Positions 16,498-25,427 are shown, counted from the first letter of the stretch. The stretch is DNA of 64,000 nucleotides from Comamonadaceae bacterium (GCA_013297875.1 JAAFIW010000007.1:1-64000), one strand, 5' to 3'. Made by a program: numbers and translations. The notes: generated by a model from the letters alone, not told the origin.

Positions 16498-17267
16498 AAG
16501 TTCGCATCATCCCTACCCTGTTGTGGAAAGGTGTGGGCCTGGTCAAGGGCACCGGTTTTGACAGCTGGCGGCGCGTGGGGCCGGTGCTGCCGGCGATCAA
16601 GGTTTACAACAACCGCGATGTGGACGAGTTGATGCTGGTGGACATCGAGGCACATCAAAAAGGCGAAGGCCCGGATGTGGAATCGGTAAACGACTTTGCT
16701 GACGAGTGCTTTGTGCCCTTCACCGTGGGGGGCGGTATCACCCGGGTGGAGCAGATTGCGCAGTTGTTGCGTGCGGGGGCCGACAAGGTGTGTATCAACA
16801 CCGCGGCCTATGAGGTGCCGGGCCTGGTCGAGCAAGCCGCCCAGCGCTTTGGCGCGCAATGTGTGGTGGCCAGCATCGACGCCCGACGAATGACTGATGG
16901 CAGTTTGCGGTGCTTTAGCCGCAGCGGCACGCTTGACACTGGCAAAGACCCAGTGAGCTGGGCCAAAGCCTTGGAAGCCCAAGGCGCAGGCGAAATTTTG
17001 ATCACCTCCATTGACCGCGACGGCACGCTCAGCGGCTATGACCTGCCCCTGATTGCGGCTGTGGCCCAGGCGGTGAACGTGCCCGTGATTGCCAGCGGCG
17101 GCGCAGGCACCTACGAGCACCTGCGTGAGGCAGTGCAAGACGCAGGCGCGGCAGCAGTGGCGGCGGCCAGCATGTTTCATTTCACCGAGCAAACACCCGC
17201 ACAAGCCAAGCTGTATCTGGCCTCCGCTGGGGTGCCGGTGCGGGCGCACTTTGAAGCAGGGCGATAG
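16491..17267 (+). CDS. hisF: HisF-like ammonia-channel subunit (AglZ/HisF2-type)
   Basis: This 258-residue (beta-alpha)8 barrel is homologous to HisF. The N-terminal segment reads RIIPTLLWKGVGLVKGTGF, where authentic HisF has CLDV. The catalytic aspartate of the cyclase (Asp11 in Thermotoga HisF) is therefore replaced by Leu, while the second catalytic aspartate region (VVASIDARR) is kept. VGGGITRVEQI and ASGGAGTYEHLREA are conserved. Loss of the first catalytic acid fits a barrel kept only to channel ammonia from HisH to the sugar amidotransferase. ATG 16491 overlaps the hisH end. Confidence 0.87.
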   Translation: MLKVRIIPTLLWKGVGLVKGTGFDSWRRVGPVLPAIKVYNNRDVDELMLVDIEAHQKGEGPDVESVNDFADECFVPFTVGGGITRVEQIAQLLRAGADKVCINTAAYEVPGLVEQAAQRFGAQCVVASIDARRMTDGSLRCFSRSGTLDTGKDPVSWAKALEAQGAGEILITSIDRDGTLSGYDLPLIAAVAQAVNVPVIASGGAGTYEHLREAVQDAGAAAVAAASMFHFTEQTPAQAKLYLASAGVPVRAHFEAGR

Positions 17268-17276
17268 GCCCGCTCG

Positions 17277-18869
17277 GTGAGCGCTACCGTGACAACTCCA
17301 TCAGTTGCCTTTCGGGTAGACGCCTCGCAGGCGATGGGCACCGGCCATGTGCGACGCTGCCTGTCGCTGGCGCAGGCCTTGAACGCCATGGCGATAGAGA
17401 CACCGTTCATTTGCCGGCGCCACGATGCCGTCAGCAGCCATGTGATGCCCGCCAACCAAGCCTGCGATTGGTTGCCCGCCACAGAACAAGCTTTCACGGC
17501 GGCGGATACCAAGTCCAGCCCCCACGCGCACTGGGGCTTGGTCTCGTGGCAGCAAGACGCAGACCAAACCATTGCCGCAGTTGAACACCGGCCACCCAAC
17601 TGGCTGGTGGTTGACCACTATGCCTGGGACGCACGCTGGCACGCGCGCGTGCGCGCCGCCTTGGGCTGCCGCGTGATGGTGATTGACGACCTGGCCGACC
17701 GGCCGCTGGCCGCTGAGCTGTTGCTGGATCAAAACCTGCATCCAGATCACCGCAGCAAGTATGGCTCGCAGATCACGCCCGACATGCGTCTGCTGGCGGG
17801 CCCGCGCTACGCGCTGCTGTCACCGCTCTATGCCAGTGCACCGCGCTACGTGTTTTCCGACACGGTGCGCAGCATGGGCATCTTCATGGGGGGCACAGAC
17901 CCGGACGACCTCACATCACAAGCCTTGCTGGCGTGCCGCGAAGTGGCGGGTTTTACCGGTGATGTGGTGCTGGTGTCGTCAGCCCAAAGCCCACACCATG
18001 CCCAGCGCTTGGCGCTGGCAGCGCAGTGGCCGCGCACCCAGGTGGTGTGCGACCTGCCCGATTTGTGCGTATTTTTTTCCGCGCACGATCTGCAGATTGG
18101 TGCGGGTGGCGGTGCTGCCTGGGAGCGCTGCTGTCTGGGCGCACCCACCATCGCCTGGGTGATCGCCGCCAACCAGCAAGCGGTGTTGCCGCAGTTGGCA
18201 GCACTCGGCGCGATCCAGCTGGTCGAAACACCGCTGGAAGATGCATCGCCCACCGCGCTGGGCCAAGCGATCGCCGCCTTGATTGCCCAGCCTGAGCAGC
18301 GGCGGCATTTGAGCCACCAGGCCAGCCAACTGGTCGACGGCTTGGGCAGCGCCAGGGTGGCGGCGGGGCTAGCGCTGGCAGTGGCACCCGACTTGAATTT
18401 GCGATCCGCTGACCTGGGCGATGAGCAGTTGCTGCTGGACTGGTCGAACGACCGCCAGACCCGACAGCACGCCTTCAACCCGCAACCTATTTCCGCGCAA
18501 ACGCATGCAAGCTGGCTACGCGCCAAACTTGACAGCCCCAGCGCCTGCGTGTTCCTGGTGGCGCAGGCGGCCAATGGTGTGGCGGTGGGCACGATCCGCT
18601 TTGAGCGCGAGACCGACACCGACACCTGGTGGCTCAGCTATTCGCTGGACGCGGCGTTTCGTCGCCTCGGCTTGGCCCGCGTGCTAGTTGAGCAGGGTGT
18701 GCACCATCTGTCCCGTCACACCGCTGGCCGGGGCCGCGTCAAAGCCCTGGTTAAAACCGACAATCTGGCTTCTGTCAAAACCTTTGTCGCCTTGTCGTTC
18801 AGCGACACCCGCATGGATCATCAAGGCCACGCCGTTCATTGTTTTCACACATCCCTGGGGTCTACATGA
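17277..18869 (+). CDS. PseG-PseH fusion: UDP-sugar hydrolase plus N-acetyltransferase
   Basis: This 530-residue bifunctional protein has two parts. Residues 1-365 are PseG, the GT-B-like hydrolase removing UDP from UDP-2,4-diacetamido-2,4,6-trideoxy-altrose. It shows FRVDASQAMGTGHVRRCLSL, VVDHYAWD, GIFMGGTDPDDLT and GAGGGAAWERCCLGAPTIA. Residues from about 370 are a GNAT domain of PseH type, starting LRSADLGDEQLLLDWSNDRQ and with LSYSLDAAFRRLGLARVLVE, expected to acetylate the 4-amino group. The two activities are consecutive in the pathway. A GTG start (17277) is used. The stop overlaps pseI by 4 bases. I could not confirm all PseH residues in the short C-terminal domain. Confidence 0.85.
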   Translation: MSATVTTPSVAFRVDASQAMGTGHVRRCLSLAQALNAMAIETPFICRRHDAVSSHVMPANQACDWLPATEQAFTAADTKSSPHAHWGLVSWQQDADQTIAAVEHRPPNWLVVDHYAWDARWHARVRAALGCRVMVIDDLADRPLAAELLLDQNLHPDHRSKYGSQITPDMRLLAGPRYALLSPLYASAPRYVFSDTVRSMGIFMGGTDPDDLTSQALLACREVAGFTGDVVLVSSAQSPHHAQRLALAAQWPRTQVVCDLPDLCVFFSAHDLQIGAGGGAAWERCCLGAPTIAWVIAANQQAVLPQLAALGAIQLVETPLEDASPTALGQAIAALIAQPEQRRHLSHQASQLVDGLGSARVAAGLALAVAPDLNLRSADLGDEQLLLDWSNDRQTRQHAFNPQPISAQTHASWLRAKLDSPSACVFLVAQAANGVAVGTIRFERETDTDTWWLSYSLDAAFRRLGLARVLVEQGVHHLSRHTAGRGRVKALVKTDNLASVKTFVALSFSDTRMDHQGHAVHCFHTSLGST

Positions 18870-19927
18870 AGATCGGTTCCCGAACCATTGGCGCATCCCA
18901 GCGCCCCTATCTGATTGCCGAAATGTCCGGCAACCACAACCAGTCGCTGGATCGCGCGCTGGAGCTGGTGGACGCTGCTGCCCAGAGTGGCGCCGACGCC
19001 ATCAAGCTGCAAACCTACACGGCAGACACCATGACGCTGGATGTGGACATGCCGGGCTTTGTAATCACCGATCCCAAAAGCCTGTGGGCCGGGCGGCGTC
19101 TGTATGAGCTGTACCAGGAGGCTCACACGCCCTGGGAATGGCATTTACCCATCATTGAGCGCGCAAGTGCACACCAGATGCACTGCTTCAGCTCACCTTT
19201 TGATAGCACGGCAGTTGATTTTCTGGAAACGCTGGATGTGCCGGCCTACAAAATCGCCTCGTTCGAGTTGACCGATCTGGCCCTGATCCGCAAAGTAGCC
19301 TCCACGGGCAAACCCATGCTGATGTCCACCGGCATGGCCACAGCAGCCGAGATCGACCAGGCCGTTCGCACCGCGCGGGCTGCCGGTTGCAAAGACCTGG
19401 TCTTGCTCAAATGCACCAGCACCTACCCGGCCACGGCGGACAACACCCATGTGTTGACGATTCCCCATATGCGCCAGTTGTTTGGCTGCGAAGTGGGCTT
19501 GTCAGACCACACCATGGGCTGTGGTGTGTCGGTGGCCGCTACGGCGCTGGGTGCGGTGTTGATCGAAAAACACTTCACCTTGCGCCGGGCCGACGGCGGG
19601 GTGGATTCGTCGTTTTCAATGGAGCCAGCCGAGTTCAAAACCCTGCGGCTTGAAACCGAGCGGGCCTGGCAATCACTGGGCTGCATTTCGTATGGCCCGA
19701 CAGAAGCTGAAAAACCATCGCTGGCGTTCCGGCGCTCGCTGTATGTGTCGCACGACGTGAAGGCTGGCGACACCCTGACCCGCGCCAACGTGCGCTGCGT
19801 GCGCCCGGGCTACGGCCTGGCTCCCGAGCACCTGGATGTTGTTCTGGGCCACACCATTTGCAAAGATGTGGCGGCCGGCACGCCGATCAGTTGGAGCCTG
19901 CTGCGCCCGGCCAACGCCAACACCTAA
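18866..19927 (+). CDS. pseI: Pseudaminic acid synthase, PseI
   Basis: This 353-residue NeuB-family synthase condenses the PseG product with phosphoenolpyruvate to give pseudaminic acid. The N-terminal barrel has YLIAEMSGNHNQSLDRALEL, DAIKLQTYTADTMTLD, KCTSTYPAT and VGLSDHTMGCGVSVAATALG. EKHFTLRRADGGVDSSFS follows, and the C-terminal SAF (antifreeze-like) domain begins at RRSLYVSHDVKAGDTL. Both domains are complete. The start ATG 18866 overlaps the PseG-PseH stop. Confidence 0.94.
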   Translation: MKIGSRTIGASQRPYLIAEMSGNHNQSLDRALELVDAAAQSGADAIKLQTYTADTMTLDVDMPGFVITDPKSLWAGRRLYELYQEAHTPWEWHLPIIERASAHQMHCFSSPFDSTAVDFLETLDVPAYKIASFELTDLALIRKVASTGKPMLMSTGMATAAEIDQAVRTARAAGCKDLVLLKCTSTYPATADNTHVLTIPHMRQLFGCEVGLSDHTMGCGVSVAATALGAVLIEKHFTLRRADGGVDSSFSMEPAEFKTLRLETERAWQSLGCISYGPTEAEKPSLAFRRSLYVSHDVKAGDTLTRANVRCVRPGYGLAPEHLDVVLGHTICKDVAAGTPISWSLLRPANANT

Positions 19928-19964
19928 ACTTACAATCCGCAACCTACTCAACCGACCCATCCCC

Positions 19965-20612
19965 ATGAGCACCAACCTGAGCCTTTATGACGATTTCCTG
20001 GCCAATACCGGCCCTGACCGCATGCAAAAAATGCTGGCCCGCTACGAGCTGTTCAAAATGGTGATGGACGTACCCGGCGATATCGTTGAATGCGGCGTGT
20101 TCAAAGGCTCCGGCATTTACACCTGGGTCAAGCTGATGCGTTTGTTCCGGCCTCACAACGAAACCCGCGTCGTGGGTTTTGATTTTTTCGAGGCTGATCG
20201 CACGATGGAATTCCAGTTCCAGCAAGACAAAGACTGCCTGGACGAGCACGAGACCCGCTGGACACCACAAGATGTTCTGAAAAAGAATTGCGCCGCCTGG
20301 GGTTTTGACAAGCTCGACCTGGTGGCCGGCAATGTGGTGCACACCACCAAGACCTACGTACAAGAAAACCTGGGTGCCCGCATCTCGCTGCTGTACATCG
20401 ACGTGGACAACTACGAAGGCGCGCTGGCGATTTTGCAAAACCTCTATCCCCTGGTGTGCACCGGTGGCCTGGTGGTGTTTGACGAATATGCACTGCGCAC
20501 CTATGGCGAGTCCAACGCGGTGGATGAGTATTTCAAAGGCCAGAACGTGCGCCTGCGCAACCTGCCCTGGGCCAACACGCCATCGGCCTACATGGTCAAG
20601 GAAAGCTTCTGA
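19965..20612 (+). CDS. TylF-like SAM-dependent methyltransferase
   Basis: This 215-residue methyltransferase of the TylF/macrocin O-methyltransferase type has GDIVECGVFKGSGIYTWVKL (SAM site), VVGFDFFEADRTMEF, and LLYIDVDNYEGALAILQNLY with metal-binding acidic residues and then VFDEYALRTYGES. It probably O-methylates a sugar of the glycan. Its stop overlaps the start of the next gene (TGATG), so the two are translated together. Confidence 0.75.
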   Translation: MSTNLSLYDDFLANTGPDRMQKMLARYELFKMVMDVPGDIVECGVFKGSGIYTWVKLMRLFRPHNETRVVGFDFFEADRTMEFQFQQDKDCLDEHETRWTPQDVLKKNCAAWGFDKLDLVAGNVVHTTKTYVQENLGARISLLYIDVDNYEGALAILQNLYPLVCTGGLVVFDEYALRTYGESNAVDEYFKGQNVRLRNLPWANTPSAYMVKESF

Positions 20613-22207
20613 TGCAGGCCGCCGCTGCGGATGGGCAAGGTTCTTATGAGCAGGTGCTCAAGGCGCTGACCATCAGCCAGCGCGGCTCCTACGGTGATTT
20701 GTCGTACATGCCGGTGTTTCGCGCATCGGCGCTTTTTTATGCGGTGTGCGGCCCGCGCATCAATACCCGTGTGGGGTTTCTGAATTACTGGCGGGAAAAA
20801 AACAAGCTGGACGGCATTGGCGTGCTGGTGACGGTGCGGGATGCGCAGGGCGTAAAAAGAATACGTCAGCACAACCGCCTGACCGATATGACCGGCCACT
20901 ACGACCTGCGTGACATGCTGGGCAGCGCTGGCCTGGGCTATACCGATTTCACCGGCAGCATGGAGCTGGAGTTTTTCGCCGCCGACGATTTGAAATTCCA
21001 GTTTCCCGGCATCACGGTTTTTTATCAGACACCCGGCGGCATCAGCTATGTGCACACCAACCAGCGCGTGTACAACCATGCAGAAGACAAGGCGCGCGGC
21101 ACGCCACTGAACGCATGGCAAACCGGGTTTGACGTGTTTGCCCACCAAAATCCCTTTGTGTACCTGGTCAACGGCCCCACCCCCTTTGCGGGTGGTGCGG
21201 CAGATCTGGTGGCTGTACGTGCCAACGGCGATGCCCATCGCGAAGCGATTTCCTTGCCCCCCATGGCAGCCTATGCCACCCACAGCTGGCAAGCCAGCAC
21301 GGTGCAAGCCGTGGCCGATTTTTTGGGCACGGATGCTGGCATGTGCAAGCTCAACCTGCCGCTGCAAGATGTGCACCTGCGCCTGGGTGTGGGGCATGCA
21401 CCCGCCAGCGACGACTGGCTGAGCATCACGCACAGCTTTTTTGACGCCACCGAGCAGGCCGACTACTTCAGCACGCAGGCACTGCCACCCGAGACCTGTC
21501 CGGCCTTTATTCCTTTTGTGTTGCCGCCGCAGTTGGATGTCGATCTGGTGCTCTACCCCATCTACTCACGCTGCAACATGCGCTTGAGCCTGACGGGCTA
21601 TGCCGACGATGGCAGCACGCTGTTCACACTGGATGCGGGGGGCTACCAGACTCCGCAAGACGGCATTCGTCGTCTGGACATCCGTGATGTGCTGGCCCGG
21701 CATGGGGTATCGGCCCGTGCCAGCCTGTATGTGCTGCGCTTTGATCCACTGGACACCCCGCAACTGCCTAACCGCATCACCTATGGTTTGAATTTCCGTC
21801 AAGGCCAGCGCCTGGGCACCAACATCAGTGCCTCTGCCTATGTGGCGCGCTCCTGGGGCATTGGCCAGCGATCGTGGAAATGGGGGGCGGTGGCCCTGCT
21901 GCCGGGGGCACGCAACGAAATCATGGTGTGCGCCTACCTCAACGGCAATCGCACATCTGGCACCAGCACCGCCACGGGCACGCTTGCGATCTACGACCAG
22001 GCTGGCCTGGTGGTTCAACAGCCGTTCGCCTTGAAAGACTGCACGGCCCAGACATTTCATGCCGAGGCCTTGCTGGCGCACGTGCACTACCGCGCTGCCG
22101 ACGATGCCATCGTCTGGTACGTGGTGCAGTCAGCCCAGGCCTGGCTGGACGTGGTGGGCATCACCGTCAGTGCCCAGGGCAATGTGGGCGGCGACCACAG
22201 CTTTTAA
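20612..22207 (+). CDS. Unrecognised 531-residue glycan-locus protein
   Basis: I do not recognise this family. The protein is 531 residues, apparently soluble, with no signal peptide and no obvious membrane helix. It is rich in beta-prone, aromatic segments. Two stretches look alike in kind: RVGFLNYWREKNKLDGIGVL with YDLRDMLGSAGLGYTDFTGS early, and MRLSLTGYADDGSTLFTLDA with RRLDIRDVLARHGVSARASL later. A duplicated beta-sandwich, as in carbohydrate-binding modules, is therefore possible. Its start overlaps the methyltransferase stop and it ends 20 bases before the CapD-type gene. That makes a role in assembling or modifying this glycan likely, but the activity is unknown. Confidence 0.6.
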   Translation: MQAAAADGQGSYEQVLKALTISQRGSYGDLSYMPVFRASALFYAVCGPRINTRVGFLNYWREKNKLDGIGVLVTVRDAQGVKRIRQHNRLTDMTGHYDLRDMLGSAGLGYTDFTGSMELEFFAADDLKFQFPGITVFYQTPGGISYVHTNQRVYNHAEDKARGTPLNAWQTGFDVFAHQNPFVYLVNGPTPFAGGAADLVAVRANGDAHREAISLPPMAAYATHSWQASTVQAVADFLGTDAGMCKLNLPLQDVHLRLGVGHAPASDDWLSITHSFFDATEQADYFSTQALPPETCPAFIPFVLPPQLDVDLVLYPIYSRCNMRLSLTGYADDGSTLFTLDAGGYQTPQDGIRRLDIRDVLARHGVSARASLYVLRFDPLDTPQLPNRITYGLNFRQGQRLGTNISASAYVARSWGIGQRSWKWGAVALLPGARNEIMVCAYLNGNRTSGTSTATGTLAIYDQAGLVVQQPFALKDCTAQTFHAEALLAHVHYRAADDAIVWYVVQSAQAWLDVVGITVSAQGNVGGDHSF

Positions 22208-22227
22208 CCCCGGCCAACTGCCTGCCT

Positions 22228-24063
22228 GTGGCCTTGCGTCGCCTCTTCAACCCTTTGCAGTTGCTCATCGACAGCGCACTGCTCCTGCTGGCCTGGTGGC
22301 TGGCGTTCTGGCTGCGCTTCAACCTGGAGCTTGGTGACGAATACCTGCGACTGGCGGTGATGAGCTCCCCATGGATGCTGGTGGCCAGCCTGGCGGGCTT
22401 GAGCGGGGCCAGCGTATACCGGCAGGTCTGGCGCTACATCGGCCTGCCCGATTTGCGGCAGCTGGTCTGGGGCGTGTCGCTGGCCGGGGCCATGACGGCG
22501 GCGGTGGTCTTGGTGCAGCGCATGCCTGCTTTCCCGCGCTCGGTGTTGCTGCTGTACCCGCTGATTGCCTTGCTGCTGCTGGGCGCGGTGCGAGCCAGTT
22601 GGCGAACCTTGTCGGAGCGCACCCGTGGTGGTGCGCCCGGACGTCCGCTGCTGATCGTCGGGTCAATAGAAGACGCCTCTGATGCGTTGCGGGCACTCAA
22701 AGGATCGTCGCAATGGATGCCTGTGGGCATTTTGTCGCCGTTGCCACTGGAGCGCGGACGCAGCTTGCAGAACGTGACGGTGCTGGGCACCCCGGACTGG
22801 ATGGCAAAGGCCTGCGAATCCACCGGCGCGCAAACCGTGCTGGTAGCCAGCCCGGCCGGCTCGCAAGACCGGCGCGACACCCTGCTGCAAGCCGCCGATG
22901 TGGGTGTGACCCTGCTGACCATGCCGCGACCCGATGAATGGCTCAAGGCTGATGGAATGGGCCCGCGCAAGGTGGCGTTGGAAGATCTGCTGGGCCGCTC
23001 CCCAGTGCAACTGGACGTGAAAGGCCTATCTGAGCTGCTATCGGGCCAGACCGTCCTGGTCACCGGTGCGGGCGGCTCCATTGGCTCGGAGCTGTGCCGC
23101 CAGATTGCACGCTTTGGCGTAGGCCGACTGGTGTGCGTGGATGTCTCTGAGTACGCGGTATACCGGTTAGAGCAAGCACTGCGCGAGGCAAACCCCGAGA
23201 TGCAGGGCTTTTATTACACAGCCAATGTGCGCGAGGCCGACCGCCTGAAGGCCATCATGCTGCGCCACAGCCCGCGCGTGGTGTTTCATGCAGCAGCCTA
23301 CAAACATGTACCGCTGATGGAAGATCTCAACGAGATCGAGGCGCTGCGTACCAATGTGCTGGGCACCTGGAACACCGCCCGCCTGGCCGGCGAGTGCGGT
23401 GCGCAACGGTTTGTGATGGTGTCAACCGACAAGGCGGTGAACCCCACCAATGTGATGGGGGCCAGCAAGCGGCTGGCCGAGTTGATGGTGCAAGGTGTGG
23501 CAGCGCAGTTTGCGCAAACGCAGTATGTGTCGGTGCGTTTTGGCAACGTGCTGGGTTCCAGCGGATCGGTGGTGCCGCTGTTCACCGAGCAGATTGCCCG
23601 CGGTGGGCCTGTTACGGTGACGCACCCGGACATCGTGCGTTACTTCATGACCATTCCCGAAGCCTCGCAGTTGGTGCTGCAGGCCGGTTTGATGGGCGAA
23701 TCGGGCCAGATTTTTGTGCTGGACATGGGTGAGCCGGTAAAGATTGTGGAATTGGCCCGCATGCTGATTCGGCTATCCGGCAAAACCGAGCATGAGGTGC
23801 CGATCAGCTTCACTGGTCTGCGCCCCGGCGAAAAGCTGTTTGAAGAGCTGCTGGCCGACGACGAGACCAGCGAGCCCACGCCGCACCCCAAGCTGCGCGT
23901 GGCCAAAGTGTCTGGCCTGCAAATGGCAGACGTGGCGCAGGTGGCCGACTGGATTGAGCGCGCGGGACCGGACCCCAGCAGCCATGTGCTGCGCCAGTGG
24001 CTACGCACCCAGGTGGTGGAGTACGCATCACGCGAAGCGGCAGATTACAAGCCGGGTTTGTAG
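22228..24063 (+). CDS. Membrane-bound nucleoside-diphosphate-sugar dehydratase (CapD/WbpM/PglF-type)
   Basis: This 611-residue protein has about four N-terminal membrane helices (from residue 10), a middle CoA-binding-like domain, and a C-terminal 4,6-dehydratase domain with the NAD loop VLVTGAGGSIGSELCRQ near residue 276. HAAAYKHVPLMEDLNEIEAL and the active site STDKAVNPTNVMGASKR follow, in which Met takes the place of Tyr as known for WbpM and PglF. GLRPGEKLFEELLADDE is also conserved. It would make UDP-4-keto-6-deoxy-GlcNAc with retained configuration, so it is distinct from PseB and feeds a second sugar. GTG 22228 is the best start. Confidence 0.86.
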   Translation: MALRRLFNPLQLLIDSALLLLAWWLAFWLRFNLELGDEYLRLAVMSSPWMLVASLAGLSGASVYRQVWRYIGLPDLRQLVWGVSLAGAMTAAVVLVQRMPAFPRSVLLLYPLIALLLLGAVRASWRTLSERTRGGAPGRPLLIVGSIEDASDALRALKGSSQWMPVGILSPLPLERGRSLQNVTVLGTPDWMAKACESTGAQTVLVASPAGSQDRRDTLLQAADVGVTLLTMPRPDEWLKADGMGPRKVALEDLLGRSPVQLDVKGLSELLSGQTVLVTGAGGSIGSELCRQIARFGVGRLVCVDVSEYAVYRLEQALREANPEMQGFYYTANVREADRLKAIMLRHSPRVVFHAAAYKHVPLMEDLNEIEALRTNVLGTWNTARLAGECGAQRFVMVSTDKAVNPTNVMGASKRLAELMVQGVAAQFAQTQYVSVRFGNVLGSSGSVVPLFTEQIARGGPVTVTHPDIVRYFMTIPEASQLVLQAGLMGESGQIFVLDMGEPVKIVELARMLIRLSGKTEHEVPISFTGLRPGEKLFEELLADDETSEPTPHPKLRVAKVSGLQMADVAQVADWIERAGPDPSSHVLRQWLRTQVVEYASREAADYKPGL

Positions 24064-24071
24064 CGTTTTTG

Positions 24072-24130
24072 AGCCAAATCAGCCTTCTGCCCAGGCAGAA
24101 ATTGCTCAGGCAGCTATGTATTTGATAGCA
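24072..24130 (+). repeat. Short palindromic element, copy 5
   Basis: This is an intergenic copy with the full layout: an upstream TCAGCC region, a CTGCCCAGGCAG hairpin, then ATTGCTCAGGCAGCTATG and TATTTGATAGC. It lies at the convergent junction of the glycan locus and the Lon-domain gene. It could act as a weak hairpin between the two transcripts. Confidence 0.7.
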
Positions 24131-24139
24131 AAAAAACCG

Positions 24140-24781
24140 TCACCCGGTAATCCCCGTGCGCGCCAGCAGATCACTTACCAGCTCCAGCCGCACCAGCGGG
24201 TTGTCCAGTTCCATCATGCGCTGCTTGAGCTGAACCGGGATCGGCAGCAGCTCGCACCAGCGGTTGGCCACCCAGCCACAGTTTTGCAGCTGCCAAGGGG
24301 CTTGCAGCGGCATCTGGGCGACCGGTACGGCGCGCTGGACCAGGCTTTCGATTAGCGCGGCCAGTGCGTCAGAGGTGTGCTGTAGATCGTCAGGTATGGG
24401 CACCGACATGTCATCGTCCAGTTGCACCACGTCGGCCACCCACAGGCCATGCTTGAGTTGGTTACGGGTGCTGATGCGAAAGCGCTGGGTGCCGCTGCAG
24501 CGGATGGTCATCAGCCCGGGCTGGGAGTTGTCAAAGTCGGCAATGCGGGCCAGCGTGCCCACCGCGCAAAACGTTTCCGGGTGGCTGGCCGACTCGACAT
24601 TGCGCACCTCGGCACCCTCGGTCAGCGAGACCACGCCAAACGGCGCGCCGGCCTTGTGGCATTTGCCAATCATGTCCAGGTAGCGCACCTCGAAAATCCG
24701 CAGAGGCAGCAGGCCACCGGGAAACAAAACTGTGCCCAGTGGGAACAGCGGCAGGGATGACAGCGTGAGAAGGGTAGACAT
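24140..24781 (-). CDS. Lon substrate-binding-domain protein
   Basis: This 213-residue stand-alone LON N-terminal (substrate-binding) domain protein lacks the ATPase and protease domains of Lon. It shows LPLFPLGTVLFPGGLLPLRI, FEVRYLDMIGKC and FGVVSLTEGAEV. Family members are common single genes whose exact role (peptide or protein binding) is not settled. ATG 24781 starts just before the conserved LFPLG region. Confidence 0.88.
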   Translation of the reverse strand: MSTLLTLSSLPLFPLGTVLFPGGLLPLRIFEVRYLDMIGKCHKAGAPFGVVSLTEGAEVRNVESASHPETFCAVGTLARIADFDNSQPGLMTIRCSGTQRFRISTRNQLKHGLWVADVVQLDDDMSVPIPDDLQHTSDALAALIESLVQRAVPVAQMPLQAPWQLQNCGWVANRWCELLPIPVQLKQRMMELDNPLVRLELVSDLLARTGITG

Positions 24782-24863
24782 CAGGCGAAAACCGGCGGTG
24801 AGGGTTTGGGCGGGCGTGCGGAAATACGTAAGCGCAAAGCTGCGCCGCTATCATCCCACGACC

Positions 24864-25427
24864 ATGTTCATACCCGCCACGCTGTACCAAATCATTTCTT
24901 TCCTGCTCGACGTGGCCGTGGGCCTGGTGGGCGGTGCCTGCCTGCTGCGGCTGTACATGCAGCAGCAGCGCGTGCCCTTCAACAACCCCGTGGGCCGGTT
25001 TGTCTTTGCCGTGACCGACTGGGCGGTGCTGCCGCTGCGCAAGTTGCTGCCCGTCAAAGGCAAGTGGGATCTGGTGTGCCTGCTGGCTGCCTTTCTGCTG
25101 GTGCTGGCGCAATACGGCGTGCTGTGGACGCTGGCAGGCTTTGCCTGGAACCCGGCGCTGCTCCCGGTGATGGCCATTTTTGGCCTGCTGCGCTTGGTGA
25201 TTTCAGGCCTGACTGGCCTGCTGATCGTCTACGCTGTGCTCTCATGGGTGCAAACTGATTCACCGCTGACCAGCGTGCTGGAGCGGCTGAGTGCACCGCT
25301 GCTGCGCCCGCTGCGCAAACTGATTCCGCTGGTAGGTGGCGTTGACTTGTCGCCGCTGGCCGCCATCGTGTTGCTGCAGGTGGCGGCGATGGTGTTGGGG
25401 TCTGTGCAATTGTCGGTGATGCGCTGA
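24864..25427 (+). CDS. YggT-family membrane protein
   Basis: This 187-residue membrane protein has two YggT repeats of two to three helices each. The first covers SFLLDVAVGLVGGACLLRLY and NPVGRFVFAVTDWAVLPLRKLLP; the second covers LIVYAVLSWVQTDSPLTSVL and PLLRPLRKLIPLVGGVDLSP. ATG 24864 begins at the first helix. The gene diverges from the Lon-domain gene across an 82-base gap. YggT proteins have been linked to osmotic tolerance and cell-envelope functions. Confidence 0.88.
   Translation: MFIPATLYQIISFLLDVAVGLVGGACLLRLYMQQQRVPFNNPVGRFVFAVTDWAVLPLRKLLPVKGKWDLVCLLAAFLLVLAQYGVLWTLAGFAWNPALLPVMAIFGLLRLVISGLTGLLIVYAVLSWVQTDSPLTSVLERLSAPLLRPLRKLIPLVGGVDLSPLAAIVLLQVAAMVLGSVQLSVMR

Noticed and set aside
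15850-17267. hisH and hisF as histidine biosynthesis genes
   Set aside because: No other his genes are near, the HisF first catalytic Asp is missing, and both abut the sugar amidotransferase. Glycan amidination fits better.
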